Origin: Pseudomonas_S sp047607345
Lineage (GTDB): Bacteria > Pseudomonadota > Gammaproteobacteria > Xanthomonadales > Xanthomonadaceae
Assembly (NCBI GenBank): GCA_047607345.1
Contig: JASGDF010000096.1
Location: 1-64,000 of the forward strand
Reading direction: 5' to 3'
DNA length: 64,000 bases
Position 1 is the first letter of the stretch; every line of letters begins with the position of its first letter. A model generated the notes under the pieces. That model saw only the letters and a list, made by a program, of their open reading frames with translations, searched no databases and was not told where the DNA came from. Position numbers and translations under genes: made by a program. Positions 8,882 to 18,816 of this stretch are shown here, one piece after another.

Positions 8882-8911
8882 ACGGGCGCCTCAGGGCGCC
8901 CGTCTTTTTTC
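8882..8911 (+). terminator. Rho-independent terminator after rplI
   Basis: ACGGGCGCC (8882-8890) pairs with GGCGCCCGT (8895-8903) over a 4-nt loop, followed by CTTTTTTCC. This is a classical terminator closing the ribosomal operon. Confidence 0.9.
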
Positions 8912-9123
8912 CTTTTTCCTTCGGGAAGGGCCTGGCGCTTGCGCGCGATGGGCGCAAGCGCGCCTGAACGCAGGGGCGGGCTTTTCAGTACAGCCGGCTA
9001 TACTCCCTGCAGACCGCCGTTCCTGAAACCGGGTGTCCTTGAGGATCAAGGGTTTGCGAACGGATTCCTCCTGGAATACTCAGGTGCCGCCACAACCGGC
9101 CCGGCACTGGAACCTCCCGCCTC

Positions 9124-12100
9124 ATGCGCCTTTCCACGATCAAGCTGTCCGGATTCAAGTCGTTCGTAGACCCGACCACGCTGCACCTGCCGACCAACAT
9201 GACCGGCGTGGTCGGTCCGAACGGCTGTGGCAAGTCGAACATCATCGACGCGGTGCGCTGGGTAATGGGCGAGAGTTCGGCCAGCCGGCTGCGTGGCGAT
9301 TCGTTGACCGACGTGATCTTCTCCGGTTCGGCGGCGCGCAAGCCGGTGGCGCAGGCCACGGTCGAGCTGATCTTCGACAATGCCGACCACGCGATCTCCG
9401 GCGAGTACGCCTCGTTCAACGAGATCTCGGTCAAGCGCCTGGTCAGCCGCGACGGCTCCAGCGCCTATTACCTCAACGGCACCAAGTGCCGCCGCCGTGA
9501 CATCACGGATCTGTTCCTCGGCACCGGCCTGGGTCCGCGTAGCTACTCGATCATCGAGCAGGGCATGATCAGCCAGATCATCGAAGCGCGCCCGGAGGAC
9601 CTGCGCATGTATCTGGAGGAGGCCGCCGGCATCTCCAAGTACAAGGAGCGACGCAAGGAGACCGAGACCCGCATCCGGCATACCCGCGAGAACCTGGACC
9701 GGCTCAACGACCTGCGCGAGGAGATCACCAAGCAGTTGGCGCACCTGCAACGCCAGGCCCGGCAGGCCGAGCAGTACCAGGCGTTGCAGGAGGAGCGCAG
9801 GGTCAAGGACGCACAGTGGAAGGCGCTGCAGTACCGCAATCTCGACGGCCGGCTGCAGGGGCTGCGCGAGAAGCTGGCGCAGGAGGAGACCCGTCTGCAG
9901 CAGCTGATCGCCGAGCAGCGCGAGGCCGAGGCCCGCATCGAGACCGGCCGGGTGCGCCGCGAGGAAGCCGCCGAGGCGCTGGCCAAGGCCCAGGCCGACG
10001 TCTACCAGGTCGGCAGCACGCTGGCGCGCGTCGAGCAGCAGATCCAGCACCAGCGCGAGCTGTCGCAGCGCCTGTACAAGGCGCGCGACGAGGCGCAGAG
10101 CCAGCTGCAGGAACTGGCCCAGCACATCGGCAGCGATTCGGCGCGCCTGGCGGTGTTGCAGGAGGCGGTGGCGCAGGCCGAGCCGCAGCTGGAGCAGTTG
10201 CGCGAGGACAACGAGTTCAAGCAGGAGGCGCTGCGCGAGGCCGAGGCGCGCCTGGCCGATTGGCAGCAGCGCTGGGAGAACCACAACCGCGATACCGGCG
10301 AGGCCTCGCGATCCGGCGAGGTCGAGCGCACCCGCGTCGACTACCTTGATCGGCAGGCGCTGGAGGCCGAGCGTCGCCGCGAGGCGCTGGCCGGCGAGCG
10401 CGCCGGGTTGGACCTGGCGGCGCTGGACGAGGCCTTCGAGCAGGTCCAGCTCCAGCACGAAACCCAGCGCGCCGCGCTGGATGGGCTGACCGAACAGGTC
10501 GAGACACGCAAGCAGGTGGTGGCGGCGCTACAGGAACAGCAGCGCGCCAGCCAGTCCGAGCTGGCCGAGGTGCGCAAGCAGGCCCAGGCCGCGCGCGGCC
10601 GGCTGGCGTCGCTGGAAACCCTGCAGCAGGCCGCGCTGGGCCAGGAGCAGGGTGCGGCGGTGGCCTGGCTGAAGGCGCGCGGACTGGATTCGGCCGCGCG
10701 CGTGGGCGAGCGCATCGAGGTCGAGGCCGGTTGGGAGAACGCGGTCGAAAGCGCGCTCGGCCAGTTGATCGAGGGCGTGCTGGTCGACGATCCGGGTGTC
10801 CTGGTCGAGGCCCTTGGCGAACTTGGTGAAGGACGCATCGCGCTGGTCGCCGATGCGACCGGCGAGGGCGAGTTTGCCCCGACCTCGCTGGCCGCCAGGG
10901 TGCGCGGCCCGCTGGCGATCCGGCGCCTGCTGGCGCGCCTGCACGGCGCCGACGACCTGGCCGCCGCCCGTGTGTTGCAGCGCCGGCTTGGTGAGGGTGA
11001 CTCGGTCATCACTCGCGGTGGCGAGCGTTTGGGCGAAGGCTGGATGCGGGTGTCGCGCTCCGGCGCGGCCAAGCAGGGCGCGCTGCTGCGCGAGCGCGAG
11101 ATCCAGGCGCTGCGCGCGCAGATCGAGACGTTGCAGGAGCGCGAGGCCGAGCTGGAGCAGCGCTTGTCGGGTTTTCGCGACCAGGCGCTCGCCGCCGAGC
11201 AGCAGCGCGAGGACGCGCAGCGCCAGTTGTACGTGGCCCATCGCAGCGTTTCGGAACTGGCCGGCCAGCTGCAGAGCCAGCAGGGCAAAGTCGAGGCGGC
11301 GCGTGGCCGTATCGACCGGATCGAGAGCGAACTGGCGCAGTTGGTCGAGACCCTGGACAGCAGCCGCGAGCAGGCGCGCGAGGCGCGCGCCAAGCTGGAG
11401 GACGCGGTCGAACGCATGGGCGACCTGGAAGGCGCGCGCCAGACGCTGGAGGCCGAGCGCCGCCAGCTCACCGATGCCCGCGACCAGGCCCGCGAGGCCG
11501 CGCGCAGCGTGCGCGATGCCTCGCACGCATTGGCGCTGACGCTGGAATCGCAGCGCACCCAGATCACCTCGCTTAGCCAGACCCTGGAGCGCATGGACAG
11601 CCAGCGCGGCCAGCTCGATACCCGCCTGGAGGACCTGGTCGCCCAGCTCAGCGAGGGCGATTCGCCGGTCGAGGAACTGGAGCAGCAGCACCAGGCCGCG
11701 CTCAGCGAGCGAGTGCGTACCGAACGGGTGCTGGCCGAGGCCCGCACGCTGCTGGACGGCATCGATGGCGAGCTGCGCAGCTTCGAGCAGACCCGCCAGC
11801 AGCGCGACGAGCAGGCGCTGGCTCAGCGCGAGCGGATCTCGCAGCGCAAGCTCGACCAGCAGGCGCTGGTGCTCAGCGCCGAGCAGTTGCAGGCGGCGGT
11901 GGAGAAGGCCGGTTTCGTGCTCCAGGAGGTTGTCGACGGGTTGCCCGAGGGTGCCGGGATCGACGAATGGGAACAGGGCGTCGGCCAGATCGACGCGCGC
12001 ATGCGCCGCCTGGAACCGGTCAACCTGGCGGCGATCCACGAATACGGCGAGGCCGCGCAGCGCGCCGAGTACCTGGAGGCGCAGAACGTGGATCTGAACA

Positions 12101-12627
12101 CCGCGCTGGAGACGCTGGAGGATGCGATCCGCAAGATCGACCGCGAGACCCGCGGCCGCTTCAAGGACACCTTCGACCGGGTCAACGCCGGCGTGCAGGC
12201 GCTGTATCCGCGCCTGTTCGGTGGCGGCCATGCCTACCTGGAGCTGACCGGCGAGGATCTGCTCGATACCGGCGTGGCGATCATGGCGCGGCCGCCGGGC
12301 AAGCGCGTGTCGAACATCTCGCTGCTGTCCGGCGGCGAGAAGGCGATGACCGCGGTGGCGCTGGTGTTCGCGATCTTCCAGCTCAATCCGGCGCCGTTCT
12401 GCCTGCTCGACGAGGTCGACGCGCCGCTGGACGAGGCCAACGTCGGCCGTCTGGCCAACATGGTCAAGGAGATGAGCGAGAAGGTGCAGTTCCTGTTCGT
12501 CAGCCACAACAAGGCGACGATGGAGGCGGCCTACCAGCTGTCCGGCGTCACCATGCGCGAGCCGGGGGTGAGCCGGCTGGTCAGCGTGGACCTGGAGGAG
12601 GCCGCGCGTTTGGCCGGCGCGGCCTGA
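9124..12627 (+). CDS. smc: Chromosome segregation ATPase SMC
   Basis: The 1167-aa protein organises and segregates the chromosome as the core of condensin, with ScpA/ScpB partners encoded elsewhere. Walker A GPNGCGKSN is at residues 31-39. Two very long Gln/Glu/Arg-rich coiled coils flank a hinge at roughly residues 510-660 (WLKARGLDSAARVGERIEVE...). The C-terminal head has the signature LLSGGEKAMTAVAL near residue 1066 and Walker B PFCLLDEVDAPLD. Length is normal for bacterial SMC. The presence of SMC rather than MukB, next to zipA and ligA, fits Xanthomonadales. Confidence 0.97.
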   Translation: MRLSTIKLSGFKSFVDPTTLHLPTNMTGVVGPNGCGKSNIIDAVRWVMGESSASRLRGDSLTDVIFSGSAARKPVAQATVELIFDNADHAISGEYASFNEISVKRLVSRDGSSAYYLNGTKCRRRDITDLFLGTGLGPRSYSIIEQGMISQIIEARPEDLRMYLEEAAGISKYKERRKETETRIRHTRENLDRLNDLREEITKQLAHLQRQARQAEQYQALQEERRVKDAQWKALQYRNLDGRLQGLREKLAQEETRLQQLIAEQREAEARIETGRVRREEAAEALAKAQADVYQVGSTLARVEQQIQHQRELSQRLYKARDEAQSQLQELAQHIGSDSARLAVLQEAVAQAEPQLEQLREDNEFKQEALREAEARLADWQQRWENHNRDTGEASRSGEVERTRVDYLDRQALEAERRREALAGERAGLDLAALDEAFEQVQLQHETQRAALDGLTEQVETRKQVVAALQEQQRASQSELAEVRKQAQAARGRLASLETLQQAALGQEQGAAVAWLKARGLDSAARVGERIEVEAGWENAVESALGQLIEGVLVDDPGVLVEALGELGEGRIALVADATGEGEFAPTSLAARVRGPLAIRRLLARLHGADDLAAARVLQRRLGEGDSVITRGGERLGEGWMRVSRSGAAKQGALLREREIQALRAQIETLQEREAELEQRLSGFRDQALAAEQQREDAQRQLYVAHRSVSELAGQLQSQQGKVEAARGRIDRIESELAQLVETLDSSREQAREARAKLEDAVERMGDLEGARQTLEAERRQLTDARDQAREAARSVRDASHALALTLESQRTQITSLSQTLERMDSQRGQLDTRLEDLVAQLSEGDSPVEELEQQHQAALSERVRTERVLAEARTLLDGIDGELRSFEQTRQQRDEQALAQRERISQRKLDQQALVLSAEQLQAAVEKAGFVLQEVVDGLPEGAGIDEWEQGVGQIDARMRRLEPVNLAAIHEYGEAAQRAEYLEAQNVDLNTALETLEDAIRKIDRETRGRFKDTFDRVNAGVQALYPRLFGGGHAYLELTGEDLLDTGVAIMARPPGKRVSNISLLSGGEKAMTAVALVFAIFQLNPAPFCLLDEVDAPLDEANVGRLANMVKEMSEKVQFLFVSHNKATMEAAYQLSGVTMREPGVSRLVSVDLEEAARLAGAA

Positions 12628-12660
12628 CGTGCCATGCTTTTTTGCGCCCCCCTCGCAACA

Positions 12661-12690
12661 GCACGGCACATCCATGTGCCGGTGCTTTTT
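12661..12690 (+). terminator. Hairpin with T-run between smc and zipA
   Basis: GCAC-GGCACA (12661-12670) pairs with TGTGCC-GGTGC (12675-12685) with one bulged base, followed by TTTTT. It could terminate or attenuate smc transcription before zipA. Confidence 0.65.
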
Positions 12691-12717
12691 CTTCATGAAT
12701 CGCCGGAGACACGTTGA

Positions 12718-13452
12718 ATGTCAGACATCGCCATGATCCGGATCGGCATTCTGGCCGTCGGCCTGCTGCTGATCGCCGCCATCTTCCTGTTCGGCCGCCC
12801 GAAGAAGCCGCCACAGGGACGGCGCGTGGAATCGGGCGGTAACGACGCCGCGCGCGAACGGCGTGAGCCATCGGCCGGTGGCGGGGATGCGCCGGCCGAC
12901 GGCGACTACGCCGGCGAGGCGGTCACGCAGCCGGAGCTGGGGCTGGAGCCGGTCGAACCGGAGGCGGAAAGTTCCGACCTCGGCAAGCGACCGAGCCCGG
13001 ACTTCGACAAGGTCGTCTCGCTGTTCGTCGCCGCCAAGGCCGGGCAGGTGTTGCGCGGCGAGGACATCGTGGTGGCGGCGGAGAAGACCGGGCTGGTGTT
13101 CGGGCACATGAACGTGTTCCACCGCCTGGTCGAGGCGCATCCCGAGCGCGGGCCGATCTTCAGCATGGCCAGCATCCTCAAGCCGGGCAGCTTCGACATG
13201 ACCCACATCCGCGAGATGCAGACCCCGGCGATCGCGTTCTTCCTGACCCTGCCGGCGCCGATGACCGCGCTCGATGCCTGGGAGAAGATGCTGCCCACCG
13301 TGCAGCGCATGGCCGAACTGCTCGACGGCGTGGTGCTGGACGACAGCCGCAACGCACTCGGCCGCCAGCGCATCGCGCATATCCGCGACGACCTGCGCGC
13401 CTACGACCGCCAGCACCAGGCGCCGCCGCTGACCAAGACACCACGCTGGTGA
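12718..13452 (+). CDS. zipA: Cell division protein ZipA
   Basis: The 244-aa protein anchors FtsZ to the inner membrane. It has a single N-terminal TM helix (IRIGILAVGLLLIAAIFLF, about residues 7-25), a basic then Pro/Glu-rich linker, and a C-terminal FtsZ-binding domain with DIVVAAEKTGLVFGHMNVFHR and ASILKPGSFD. It is shorter than E. coli ZipA because the linker is reduced. The stop overlaps a possible GTG of the next gene, so the two are probably cotranscribed. Confidence 0.93.
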   Translation: MSDIAMIRIGILAVGLLLIAAIFLFGRPKKPPQGRRVESGGNDAARERREPSAGGGDAPADGDYAGEAVTQPELGLEPVEPEAESSDLGKRPSPDFDKVVSLFVAAKAGQVLRGEDIVVAAEKTGLVFGHMNVFHRLVEAHPERGPIFSMASILKPGSFDMTHIREMQTPAIAFFLTLPAPMTALDAWEKMLPTVQRMAELLDGVVLDDSRNALGRQRIAHIRDDLRAYDRQHQAPPLTKTPRW

Positions 13453-13460
13453 GGGTAAAC

Positions 13461-14360
13461 ATGTCCACATTGTTGCGGCGGCTGTCGTGCGCGGTTGCGC
13501 TCATCTGCCTGGTCATGACCCTGAGTGGATGCCAGCGCGACGAAATCTCGCTGGACGTCGGTGAGTCGGTAACCGACAGTCAAGGCGAGTTGAGCGGCGA
13601 GCAGGAGGTCGCCATTACCGACGCGCTCAATGGCCTGGGTCTACAGGACTTCAAGCTCTCGCCAGACGAAGAGCGGCGTATCGATACCGGCAGTGGCATC
13701 GAGATAACGCGCTCGCGGGTGCTGGTGCGGTTCAAGCGGCCGCTGACCCTGGCGCAGCGCGCGCAGTTGCGTCGGCAACTGGACGGTCTGCTGGCGCAAC
13801 GCGCTGCGTTCGACGATCGGGTAACCCTGGATGTCGAGGACGACGATCGCCAGGAACCGGGCGCCGCCGCTGCGGCGTGGCGGATCCAGCGCAAGCTGAA
13901 GTTTTCAGGATCGCAATTGCCGATACTCAAACAGGTGAGTGGTGGCCCGGGCGAAGTCAACGTCTACGAGGTCGGCTGCGCAGCCAGCTTCAAACTGGAC
14001 GAGGACATTTCGGCCGATGAGCTGGCCGGCTTGCCGTCAGGCCGGAGCATCCGCATCAGCTTTGCCGATCCCACGCTGCAAGCCATGCAGCACGAGGAGC
14101 GCATGCAGCTTCGTACGTCGCAGGGATTCACGCGGCTGGAATTTGACGACAGCGAAAGGATATCGTTGCAGTTCCTGTTCGATTTCGGCGCTGCGGGTAG
14201 GGCTACCCAGGTGACTTCGATAGCCTTCGTGACGCCCTTGCAGGAACGCGATTGCGAACGCACCATCGCACAAGCCGGGCATCCGTTCGACTTCTTCATC
14301 GGCAGTGGCTTGAACCGTTTGGTCGGGGTTGAGTACCGCTTTACCGAACAAGCGAAGTAG
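13461..14360 (+). CDS. Putative lipoprotein of unknown function
   Basis: The 299-aa protein starts MSTLLRRLSCAVALICLVMT and has the lipobox LSGC, so it should be lipidated at Cys. The ATG at 13461 has AGGG just before it; a GTG 12 bases earlier overlapping the zipA stop is less likely. The rest is soluble and charged, without cysteine clusters or a domain I recognise. It lies in the zipA-ligA gap, 8 bp after zipA, and may be co-expressed with them. Confidence 0.7.
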   Translation: MSTLLRRLSCAVALICLVMTLSGCQRDEISLDVGESVTDSQGELSGEQEVAITDALNGLGLQDFKLSPDEERRIDTGSGIEITRSRVLVRFKRPLTLAQRAQLRRQLDGLLAQRAAFDDRVTLDVEDDDRQEPGAAAAAWRIQRKLKFSGSQLPILKQVSGGPGEVNVYEVGCAASFKLDEDISADELAGLPSGRSIRISFADPTLQAMQHEERMQLRTSQGFTRLEFDDSERISLQFLFDFGAAGRATQVTSIAFVTPLQERDCERTIAQAGHPFDFFIGSGLNRLVGVEYRFTEQAK

Positions 14361-14433
14361 CCAGGCGCAGTGGGGCCCGCCCGCGAGCGGAAGCCCGATA
14401 GAATCGTCCGCCCAGAGCTATGCCGCAGAACGA

Positions 14434-16950
14434 ATGATCGCCACCCCGGATCCCGCCCAGCGCGTCGGCGAGCTGCGCCGCCGCATCGAGGACGCCAACC
14501 ATCGCTACTACGTGCTGGCCGACCCGTCGATCCCGGACGCCGACTACGACGCGCTGATGCGCGAGCTGGAGGCGCTGGAGACGGCGCATCCGGAGCTGGC
14601 CCGCGACGACTCGCCGACCCGGACCGTGGGCGCGCGGCCCGACGGCGGTTTCCCGGAGGTGCGCCACGCGATCCCGATGCTGTCGCTGGCCAACGCGTTC
14701 GAGACCGAGGGCGTGGCCGACGAGGCCGATGACCGCACCCGCTTTGCCGAGGTCGCCGACTTCGAGCGGCGCATCGAGCGCGAGCTGGAGATCGCCGAGC
14801 CGGTGTTCTCGGTCGAGCCAAAGCTGGACGGGCTGGCGATTAGCCTGCGCTACCAGCGCGGCGTGTTCGTGCAGGGCGCCACCCGCGGCGACGGCGCCAC
14901 CGGCGAGGACGTCACCGCCAACCTGCGCCAGGTGCGCTCGGTGCCGCTGAAGCTGCGCGACATCGGCCAGCCGTTCCCGGAGGTGCTGGAGGTGCGCGGC
15001 GAGGTCTACATGCCGCGCGCGGCCTTCGCCGAGTGGAATGCCAAGGCGCTGGAGCGCAACGAACGCCTGCTGGCCAACCCGCGCAACGGCGCCGCCGGTT
15101 CGCTGCGCCAGCTCGACCCGGCGGTGACCCGGCGGCGGCCACTGGCGTTCTTCGCCTATTCGGTCGGCGAGGTGCGCGGGCTGGAGCTGCCCGAGACCCA
15201 TTCGCTAACGCTCGAGCTGCTGCGGCGGTTCGGCTTCCCGGTGGCGCCGGAGGTCGGCACCGCGGTCGGCTTCGACGGGCTGATCGCCTATTTCCGCCGG
15301 ATCGGCGCGCTGCGCGACGAACTGCCCTACGACATCGACGGGGTGGTCTACAAGCTCGACGACTACGACCAGCAGGCGGCGATGGGCTTCGTCTCGCGCG
15401 CGCCGCGCTGGGCGCTGGCGCACAAGTTCCCGGCGCAGGAGCAGTCCACGATCCTGCGAGCGATCGAGGTGCAGATCGGCCGCACCGGTGCGGTCACTCC
15501 TGTGGCGCGGCTGGAGCCGGTGCAGGTCGCCGGGGTCACCGTCACCAATGCGACGCTGCACAACGCCGACCAGATCGCGCGGCTGGATGCGCGCGAGGGC
15601 GATACGGTGATCGTGCGCCGCGCCGGCGACGTGATCCCCGAGATCGTGCGGGTGATCGAGGAGCGCCGGCCTGCCGGCACCTGTCCTTGGACGATGCCGG
15701 CCGCGTGCCCGGTGTGTGGCTCCGAGCTGGTCAAGGAGGAGGACGCGGTGGCCTGGCGTTGCAGCGGCGGGCTGGCCTGCGCGGCGCAGCGCAAGGAGGC
15801 GGTGCGCCACTTCGCCTCGCGGCGGGCGCTGGACATCGAGGGCCTGGGCGAGCGCCAGGCCGACGCGCTGGTCGAGTTCGGCTTCGTGGATTCGCTGGCG
15901 GACTTGTATGCGCTGAGCGTGGAGGACCTGGTCCGGATGAAGACGGCGCTGGACGCGGCGACCGCCGCCGACCTGTTGCAGGCGGTCGCCGACAGCAAGG
16001 GCGCGCTGACGCTCGATGCGCGTGCGCAGGCCCGGCTGGAGCGGGAACCGCCGGACTGGCAGCACGCCGATTTCCTGCGCGCCCACCTGGGCATCGATCT
16101 CGGCGGCAAGCTGGCGACGAAATGGGCCGAGAACCTGGTCGCCGGCATCGACGCCAGCCGCCGCACCACGCTGCCGCGCTTCCTGTTCGCGCTGGGCATC
16201 CCGCACCTGGGCGAGACCACCGCCAAGGCGCTGGCGTACTGGCTCGGCTCGCTGGAATTCGTGCGCTCCACGCCGGCGGCGCTGCTACAGGCGCTGCCGG
16301 ACATCGGCGGCGAGGTCGCGCGCTCGATCGCGACGTTCTTCGAGCAGTCCGGCAACGCCGCCGTGGTCGATGCGCTGATCGATGCCGGTGTCGGCTTCTC
16401 CGACGAAGGCCAGCCGCCGGCGGAGCTGCGCGAGCGGCTGGACCTGGCGCACCTGCTGGCGACGCTGCCGGTCGACAAGCTCGGCGGCAAGAGCGCGCAG
16501 CGGCTGGCCGACACCTACGGCACGCTCGACGCGCTGCTACGCGCCAACGAGAGCGGCTGGACCGGCGCGGGATTGTCGGCGGCGGGCGCGGCGAACCTGG
16601 CCGTCTACCTGGCCGACGCGGCCAACCTACAGGCGCTGCGCGCGGCCGATGCGGCGATGCGGCGGCTGCTCGATGCGGCACCCGCGCGGGCCGAGCGCGC
16701 CACCGGCCCGCTCGAAGGCCAGAGCGTGGTGCTGACCGGCACGCTGACGTCGCTGACCCGTGACGCCGCGCGCGAGCGGCTGGAGGCGCTCGGTGCCAAG
16801 GTCGCCGGCAGCGTGTCGAAGAAGACCGCGTTCGTGGTCGCGGGCATCGAGGCCGGCTCCAAGCTCGACAAGGCGCAGGCGCTGGGCGTGGAGGTCTGGG
16901 ACGAGGCGCGTCTGCTGGCGTTCCTGGCCGGGCATGGGGCCGGCGCATGA
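14434..16950 (+). CDS. ligA: NAD-dependent DNA ligase LigA
   Basis: The 838-aa enzyme seals nicks in replication and repair using NAD. The adenylated lysine lies in VEPKLDGLAI (Lys130). An OB-fold with TRGDGATGEDVT upstream, a four-Cys zinc finger (CPVCGSEL...WRCSGGLAC), helix-hairpin-helix repeats and a C-terminal BRCT domain (GQSVVLTGTL...) follow. It is clearly longer than the roughly 670 aa of E. coli LigA; the added sequence is spread around the zinc-finger/HhH region. The ATG at 14434 matches the family start. A TAGAAT -10-like box lies at 14400-14405. Confidence 0.97.
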   Translation: MIATPDPAQRVGELRRRIEDANHRYYVLADPSIPDADYDALMRELEALETAHPELARDDSPTRTVGARPDGGFPEVRHAIPMLSLANAFETEGVADEADDRTRFAEVADFERRIERELEIAEPVFSVEPKLDGLAISLRYQRGVFVQGATRGDGATGEDVTANLRQVRSVPLKLRDIGQPFPEVLEVRGEVYMPRAAFAEWNAKALERNERLLANPRNGAAGSLRQLDPAVTRRRPLAFFAYSVGEVRGLELPETHSLTLELLRRFGFPVAPEVGTAVGFDGLIAYFRRIGALRDELPYDIDGVVYKLDDYDQQAAMGFVSRAPRWALAHKFPAQEQSTILRAIEVQIGRTGAVTPVARLEPVQVAGVTVTNATLHNADQIARLDAREGDTVIVRRAGDVIPEIVRVIEERRPAGTCPWTMPAACPVCGSELVKEEDAVAWRCSGGLACAAQRKEAVRHFASRRALDIEGLGERQADALVEFGFVDSLADLYALSVEDLVRMKTALDAATAADLLQAVADSKGALTLDARAQARLEREPPDWQHADFLRAHLGIDLGGKLATKWAENLVAGIDASRRTTLPRFLFALGIPHLGETTAKALAYWLGSLEFVRSTPAALLQALPDIGGEVARSIATFFEQSGNAAVVDALIDAGVGFSDEGQPPAELRERLDLAHLLATLPVDKLGGKSAQRLADTYGTLDALLRANESGWTGAGLSAAGAANLAVYLADAANLQALRAADAAMRRLLDAAPARAERATGPLEGQSVVLTGTLTSLTRDAARERLEALGAKVAGSVSKKTAFVVAGIEAGSKLDKAQALGVEVWDEARLLAFLAGHGAGA

Positions 16951-17909
16951 GCGGCGAGCGTGTGGACATCGAGGCGCTGCGCCTGCGCGCGCGGCTGAAC
17001 GCGATGATCCGCGGCTTCTTCGCCGAGCGCGCGGTGCTGGAGGTGGAGACCCCGGTGATGTCCGCGGCCGGCAATACCGAGCCGAACATCGAGAGCTTCT
17101 CGACCCGCTTCAGCGGCCACGTCGATGCCGGCACGCCTCTGCGCTGGTTGCGCACCTCGCCGGAGTACCCACTCAAGCGCCTGCTCGCGGCCGGTGTCGG
17201 CGACTGCTACGAGCTTGGCCGGGTGTTCCGCAACGGCGAGGCCGGCGGCCGCCATAATCCCGAATTCACGATGCTGGAGTGGTACCGGGTCGGCTGGGAC
17301 CATCGCCGGCTTGCCGAGGAGAGCGTGCAGCTGGTGCGGCGGGCGCTGGCGTTGGTCGGGGGCGAGGCGACGCTGCATGTCGTCGCTTATCGTGGGTTGT
17401 TTCTCGATGCGATTGGTGTCGATCCATTGACGGCTCCCGACACTGAATTGCGCGCCGCACTCGGTGAGGTCGCGATCGACCCACAGGGATTGGTGCGCGA
17501 CGACTGGCTGGACCTGCTGATGACGCATCGCATCCAGCCCGGTTTCGCCGCCGACCGCATCACGGTGGTACATGACTGGCCGGCCAGCCAGTGCGCGCTG
17601 GCCAGGGTCAGTGCGGACGACCCGCCGGTGGCCGAGCGTTTCGAGCTGTACCTGGGTAGCTACGAGGTCGCCAATGGCTACCATGAACTGAACGATGCGG
17701 TCGAGCAGCGCCGACGCTTCGAGCACGACAATCGCGTGCGTGCTGGGCGTGGCCTGCCGCAGCTCCCGCTGGACGAACGCCTGTTGCAGGCGCTGCCGGA
17801 CCTGCCGGACTGCGCGGGCGTCGCGGTCGGCGTGGATCGGCTGCTGATGGCGATGCGTGCCACCGCACGGATCGGCGACGTGCTGGCCTTCGACTTCGCC
17901 CGTGCCTGA
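16947..17909 (+). CDS. epmA: EF-P lysine ligase EpmA (PoxA/GenX)
   Basis: The 320-aa class II lysyl-tRNA-synthetase-like enzyme attaches (R)-beta-lysine to elongation factor P, helping ribosomes at polyproline stretches. Motifs include ETPVMSAAGNTEPNIESF, LRTSPEYPLKRLL, the motif-2 segment VFRNGEAGGRHNPEFTMLEWY and the C-terminal GVAVGVDRLLM. There is no anticodon-binding domain, which separates it from LysS. Its ATG overlaps the ligA stop by 4 bases. Confidence 0.95.
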   Translation: MSGERVDIEALRLRARLNAMIRGFFAERAVLEVETPVMSAAGNTEPNIESFSTRFSGHVDAGTPLRWLRTSPEYPLKRLLAAGVGDCYELGRVFRNGEAGGRHNPEFTMLEWYRVGWDHRRLAEESVQLVRRALALVGGEATLHVVAYRGLFLDAIGVDPLTAPDTELRAALGEVAIDPQGLVRDDWLDLLMTHRIQPGFAADRITVVHDWPASQCALARVSADDPPVAERFELYLGSYEVANGYHELNDAVEQRRRFEHDNRVRAGRGLPQLPLDERLLQALPDLPDCAGVAVGVDRLLMAMRATARIGDVLAFDFARA

Positions 17910-18015
17910 ACGTCATGCATCGTTTCCGTATTGCGTTTTTCACATCGATGATGTTCTGATCCTCGGGCCATGGAAGGGCGCTTCCGCTCATTCATGTCGT
18001 CGGGGGACTGTTGCA

Positions 18016-18705
18016 ATGAAGTGGCTCATCGCTCTCTGCGGCGTGCTTGGCATGCCGGCATCGGCGCAGGCGCAGGCTGCCGACGGAGTCCTGCCGCTGC
18101 AGGTGCGCTGCGAAGCGCAGGGCATGGGGCGCCGGCATTGCCCGATCGATACCTCCCACGGCGTTCAGTTGGTGCGCCAGCTCTCCGAGAGCACCTGCAT
18201 CCGCGGTAGTGAGTGGGGTGTTGAGCCGAAGGGCGACGGGATCTGGGTCACCTCCGGCTGCCGGGCCGAATTCCGTTCGTTGCGTCCGCAGGAAGGCACG
18301 TTGACCCGGCGGGTGGTGCGCTGCGAGTCCAACGGTCGCAAGGAAAGCTGTCCGGTGATGTTGCGTGGCGCGCCGGTGCGGCTGCTGCGGCAACTGTCGG
18401 TGTGGCCCTGCAGGGAGGGGCAAAGTTGGGGCGCGCGCCGCAACGAGATCTGGGTGTCGCGTGGGTGCGATGCGGAATTCGAGATCGGCGCGGAGGACGG
18501 TTCGGGCTTTGTTGATCTGCCTCGCGTAGTGGTCTGCGAGTCCAAGGGCCGCATCCGGCGGCTGTGCGGGGTCACGGTCGAGCGTGGTGTCCGGCTGGGG
18601 CGGCAGATCTCGGGCACGCCCTGCGTACAGGGCGGCAATTGGGGCTGGGACCGCGACGGCGTCTGGGTCGATGGCGGCTGCCGCGGGGAATTCATCGTCG
18701 ACTAG
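18016..18705 (+). CDS. Exported DUF3011 repeat protein
   Basis: The 229-aa protein has a signal peptide (MKWLIALCGVLGMPASAQAQA) followed by three copies of a module of about 60 residues. Each reads approximately CES..GR...C.V....V.L.RQLS...C..G..WG.....IWV..GC.AEF, with four conserved cysteines likely forming disulfides. This matches DUF3011, common in xanthomonads and of unknown role. The ATG at 18016 is chosen for the signal peptide. It stands alone. Confidence 0.85.
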   Translation: MKWLIALCGVLGMPASAQAQAADGVLPLQVRCEAQGMGRRHCPIDTSHGVQLVRQLSESTCIRGSEWGVEPKGDGIWVTSGCRAEFRSLRPQEGTLTRRVVRCESNGRKESCPVMLRGAPVRLLRQLSVWPCREGQSWGARRNEIWVSRGCDAEFEIGAEDGSGFVDLPRVVVCESKGRIRRLCGVTVERGVRLGRQISGTPCVQGGNWGWDRDGVWVDGGCRGEFIVD

Positions 18706-18816
18706 CGGGGATGCAGAGCCGGCGGGCGTGGATCGGTGCAAGCGGTCTGGCTTGTGAAGCCATCTTCGCGAATGCGTAATGCCGAATCCGCGATCTCCAC
18801 GCCGTACAATGGCGCG

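Noticed and set aside
10528..12696. 722-codon open frame on the - strand
   Set aside because: It is antisense to smc coiled-coil coding sequence, and the repetitive Leu/Gln/Arg composition mirrors the Gln/Glu repeats of smc.
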